A stretch of DNA of 24,922 nt from CAYJAD01 sp964369995 (lineage in GTDB: Bacteria; Desulfobacterota; Desulfovibrionia; Desulfovibrionales; Desulfovibrionaceae), in the NCBI GenBank assembly GCA_964369995.1, contig CAYJHH010000026.1, forward strand, positions 1-24,922, read 5' to 3'. A program made the translations under genes and the position numbers. Under the pieces are notes generated by a model that worked only from the letters and a program-made list of their open reading frames with translations, ran no database searches and was not told the origin of the DNA. Positions 23,459 through 24,922 of this stretch are shown here, one piece after another. Numbering within the stretch: position 1 is the first letter of the stretch; each line of letters begins with the position of its first letter.

Positions 23459-24922
23459 TGTCGCTACTACGATGCATAACTCAAGGTGCATGGGTGCTTT
23501 TGTGCTGCTCTGCACTGGCAGCGTGTTCCTTTGCGCCAGACTATGAACAACCAGAAATGGTCATGCCTGAAGCATGGCTCAGCGTTGAAATGAAACCCAC
23601 ACCCATTGATCAAGATTGGTGGAAGCGTTTTGAAGATCCTGCACTGGATAAACTCATTGAAGAGGCACTTAAAAATAACCAAGACATAGATCAAGCCTTG
23701 GCTAAAGTGGACAGTGCTGCGGCGCAAATTGGCGAAGCCAGAGCTGCGCTTTTCCCCAGCATTAACCTTGATGGGCAATCCACGCGCACCTCTACCACCA
23801 CCGTAGGCCCCAATATGGAGCGAAAAAACTTTGAACAAGGCCTGCAAAAGCGCATCACCACCACCAACCAAATTGGTTTTGGCGCCTCGTGGGAATTGGA
23901 TTTGTGGGGTAAATATCGCAATGCTTACACAGGCTTGTCCGACGTACTTTTAAGCACTAAGGTGGGCTATGACGCCTCACGTCTGTCCATTGCCGGACAA
24001 GTAGCGCAAGGCTATTTCACCCTACTTGCCTTTGATATGCAACTCTCCACCGCCAAGCGTACCTTTGAATCGCGTAAAAAAGCGCTGAAAATTTATGCCG
24101 AGCGCTTTAAACAAGGGGAAACCACGGAGCTTGACTGGTTACGCGCTGAAAGTGAAATGGAACTCTCTCGCGCATCCATGCTCAACACCATAGTAGAACG
24201 TGACGCTGCCGAAGCCGCCCTAGCTGTGCTGCTCGGTCGCTCACCCAAAGAAATATTACAAGGCACTGCCGACCGCGGCTTTGCCATTGAAAAGCTCCCC
24301 GCGCCGCCGGTTTTACCCGCAGGCTTACCTTCGGATCTGCTTTTACGCCGTCCGGACATTCGCGCCGCGGAGTATATGATCATGGCCTACAATGCACAAA
24401 TTGGTGTGCGCATTGCCGATATGTTCCCCTCCATTAGCCTTACAGGCTCCCTCGGAACCTTAAGCACAGACGCCGCCATGCTCTTTGCCGGCCCTGCCGG
24501 CATGTGGTCCTATGGCGCCAGTGTGGCCATGCCCTTACTGGATTTTGGTCGCCGTTGGTATGCCGTAGAAGATGCCGAAGCCGTCAAGCGCCAAGCCATT
24601 GCCTTGTATCGCAAAACCATACAAGTGGCTTTCCAAGATGTTCGCACAGCCTTAACAGCGCAACGCGAAGCCACCGGCATTGTAAAAAGCGTTCAAAAGC
24701 AAGTGGATAATAACCGCCGCGCTTTAGAGCTGGCGCGTTTACAATACGATAATGGCTATGCAGATTACCTCACCGTACTTGATGCTGAACGCCAGCTCTT
24801 TACGGCAGAATTAGAACTGGCCACAGCCATGAGCTATCGCCTAAATGCCGTGGTACGTGTATGCCTTGCCCTTGGTGGCGGCTGGACAGATACCACGCCG
24901 CTCATGGGTACCAAGGCAAAAG
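23458..24922 (+). CDS. Outer-membrane efflux lipoprotein (OprM/NodT type), 3' end cut by window edge
   Basis: The open frame of 488 codons reaches the window end without a stop. It starts with a lipoprotein signal ending LAACS (C22), followed by FAPDYEQPE, the N-terminus typical of OprM/NodT channels. The two repeated TolC-like halves are visible (KLIEEALKNNQDIDQALAKV with ARAALFPSINLDG, then LLLRRPDIRAAEYMIMAYNA with DMFPSISLTGSLG). The length is already near the family's 460-500, so few residues are missing. The ATG shares a base with the acrB stop (TAATG). Together with the adaptor and pump it completes a tripartite system. Confidence 0.93.
   Translation, partial: MSLLRCITQGAWVLLCCSALAACSFAPDYEQPEMVMPEAWLSVEMKPTPIDQDWWKRFEDPALDKLIEEALKNNQDIDQALAKVDSAAAQIGEARAALFPSINLDGQSTRTSTTTVGPNMERKNFEQGLQKRITTTNQIGFGASWELDLWGKYRNAYTGLSDVLLSTKVGYDASRLSIAGQVAQGYFTLLAFDMQLSTAKRTFESRKKALKIYAERFKQGETTELDWLRAESEMELSRASMLNTIVERDAAEAALAVLLGRSPKEILQGTADRGFAIEKLPAPPVLPAGLPSDLLLRRPDIRAAEYMIMAYNAQIGVRIADMFPSISLTGSLGTLSTDAAMLFAGPAGMWSYGASVAMPLLDFGRRWYAVEDAEAVKRQAIALYRKTIQVAFQDVRTALTAQREATGIVKSVQKQVDNNRRALELARLQYDNGYADYLTVLDAERQLFTAELELATAMSYRLNAVVRVCLALGGGWTDTTPLMGTKAK

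Noticed and set aside
1..24922. CRISPR arrays, insertion sequences, prophage or defence genes
   Set aside because: No spaced direct repeats, transposase, integrase or recognisable defence protein was seen; all long conserved frames are housekeeping, envelope or efflux genes.

Overview
This window looks like core chromosome of a Gram-negative bacterium. It has LPS-type envelope genes: a Pal lipoprotein, a tripartite RND pump with an outer-membrane channel, and a Tat translocase. Two gene strings, tatB-tatC-hisB-hisA and ffh-rpsP-khpA-rimM, together with a guaB-guaA pair, are arrangements I associate with Desulfovibrio and its relatives (Desulfovibrionaceae). The base composition is moderate and A/T-rich spacers are common, so a host-associated or gut member of that group is plausible. 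This assignment is inference from gene order only; no rRNA or other decisive marker is present. I found no tRNA, rRNA, CRISPR array, insertion sequence, integrase or phage gene.

Layout. 1-1142 (minus): NADP-type glutamate dehydrogenase, cut by the window edge, divergent from cysteine synthase (1452-2375, plus). A small double zinc-ribbon membrane protein (2404-2733) and a periplasmic amino-acid-type binding protein (2755-3564) follow. From 3700 to 11000 everything is on the minus strand: guaB, guaA, tatB, tatC, hisB, hisA and panD in transcription order. tatB-tatC-hisB are translationally coupled by 4-nt and 1-nt overlaps, and a canonical terminator separates hisA from panD. From 11440 to 15841 the plus strand carries ffh, rpsP, khpA, rimM, mutM and an AMMECR1-domain gene, a translation, protein-targeting and DNA-repair block. 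From 15874 to 18243 the minus strand carries an amidohydrolase, a D-2-hydroxyacid dehydrogenase and pal. Divergent from pal, from 18527 to the window end, is a marR-acrA-acrB-oprM drug-efflux operon whose last gene is cut by the edge.

How the genes work together. gdhA and cysK assimilate ammonia and sulfide into amino acids. guaB and guaA are the two steps from IMP to GMP. hisB and hisA are histidine steps sharing a transcription unit with the twin-arginine export genes. ffh (SRP), rpsP, khpA and rimM serve ribosome function and membrane targeting. The MarR-type regulator probably controls the adjacent pump through an overlapping palindrome upstream of its gene.

I did not find a clearly new biological system. 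The items most worth a second look are: TatC with an unusual 155-residue acidic N-terminal extension; a two-membrane-span protein with two identically spaced zinc ribbons; mutM and an AMMECR1 gene where trmD-rplS is normally expected after rimM; the nested palindromes upstream of marR with a possibly leaderless marR mRNA; and several strong, unexplained stem-loops in intergenic regions (upstream of tatB, between guaB and guaA, and between gdhA and cysK).
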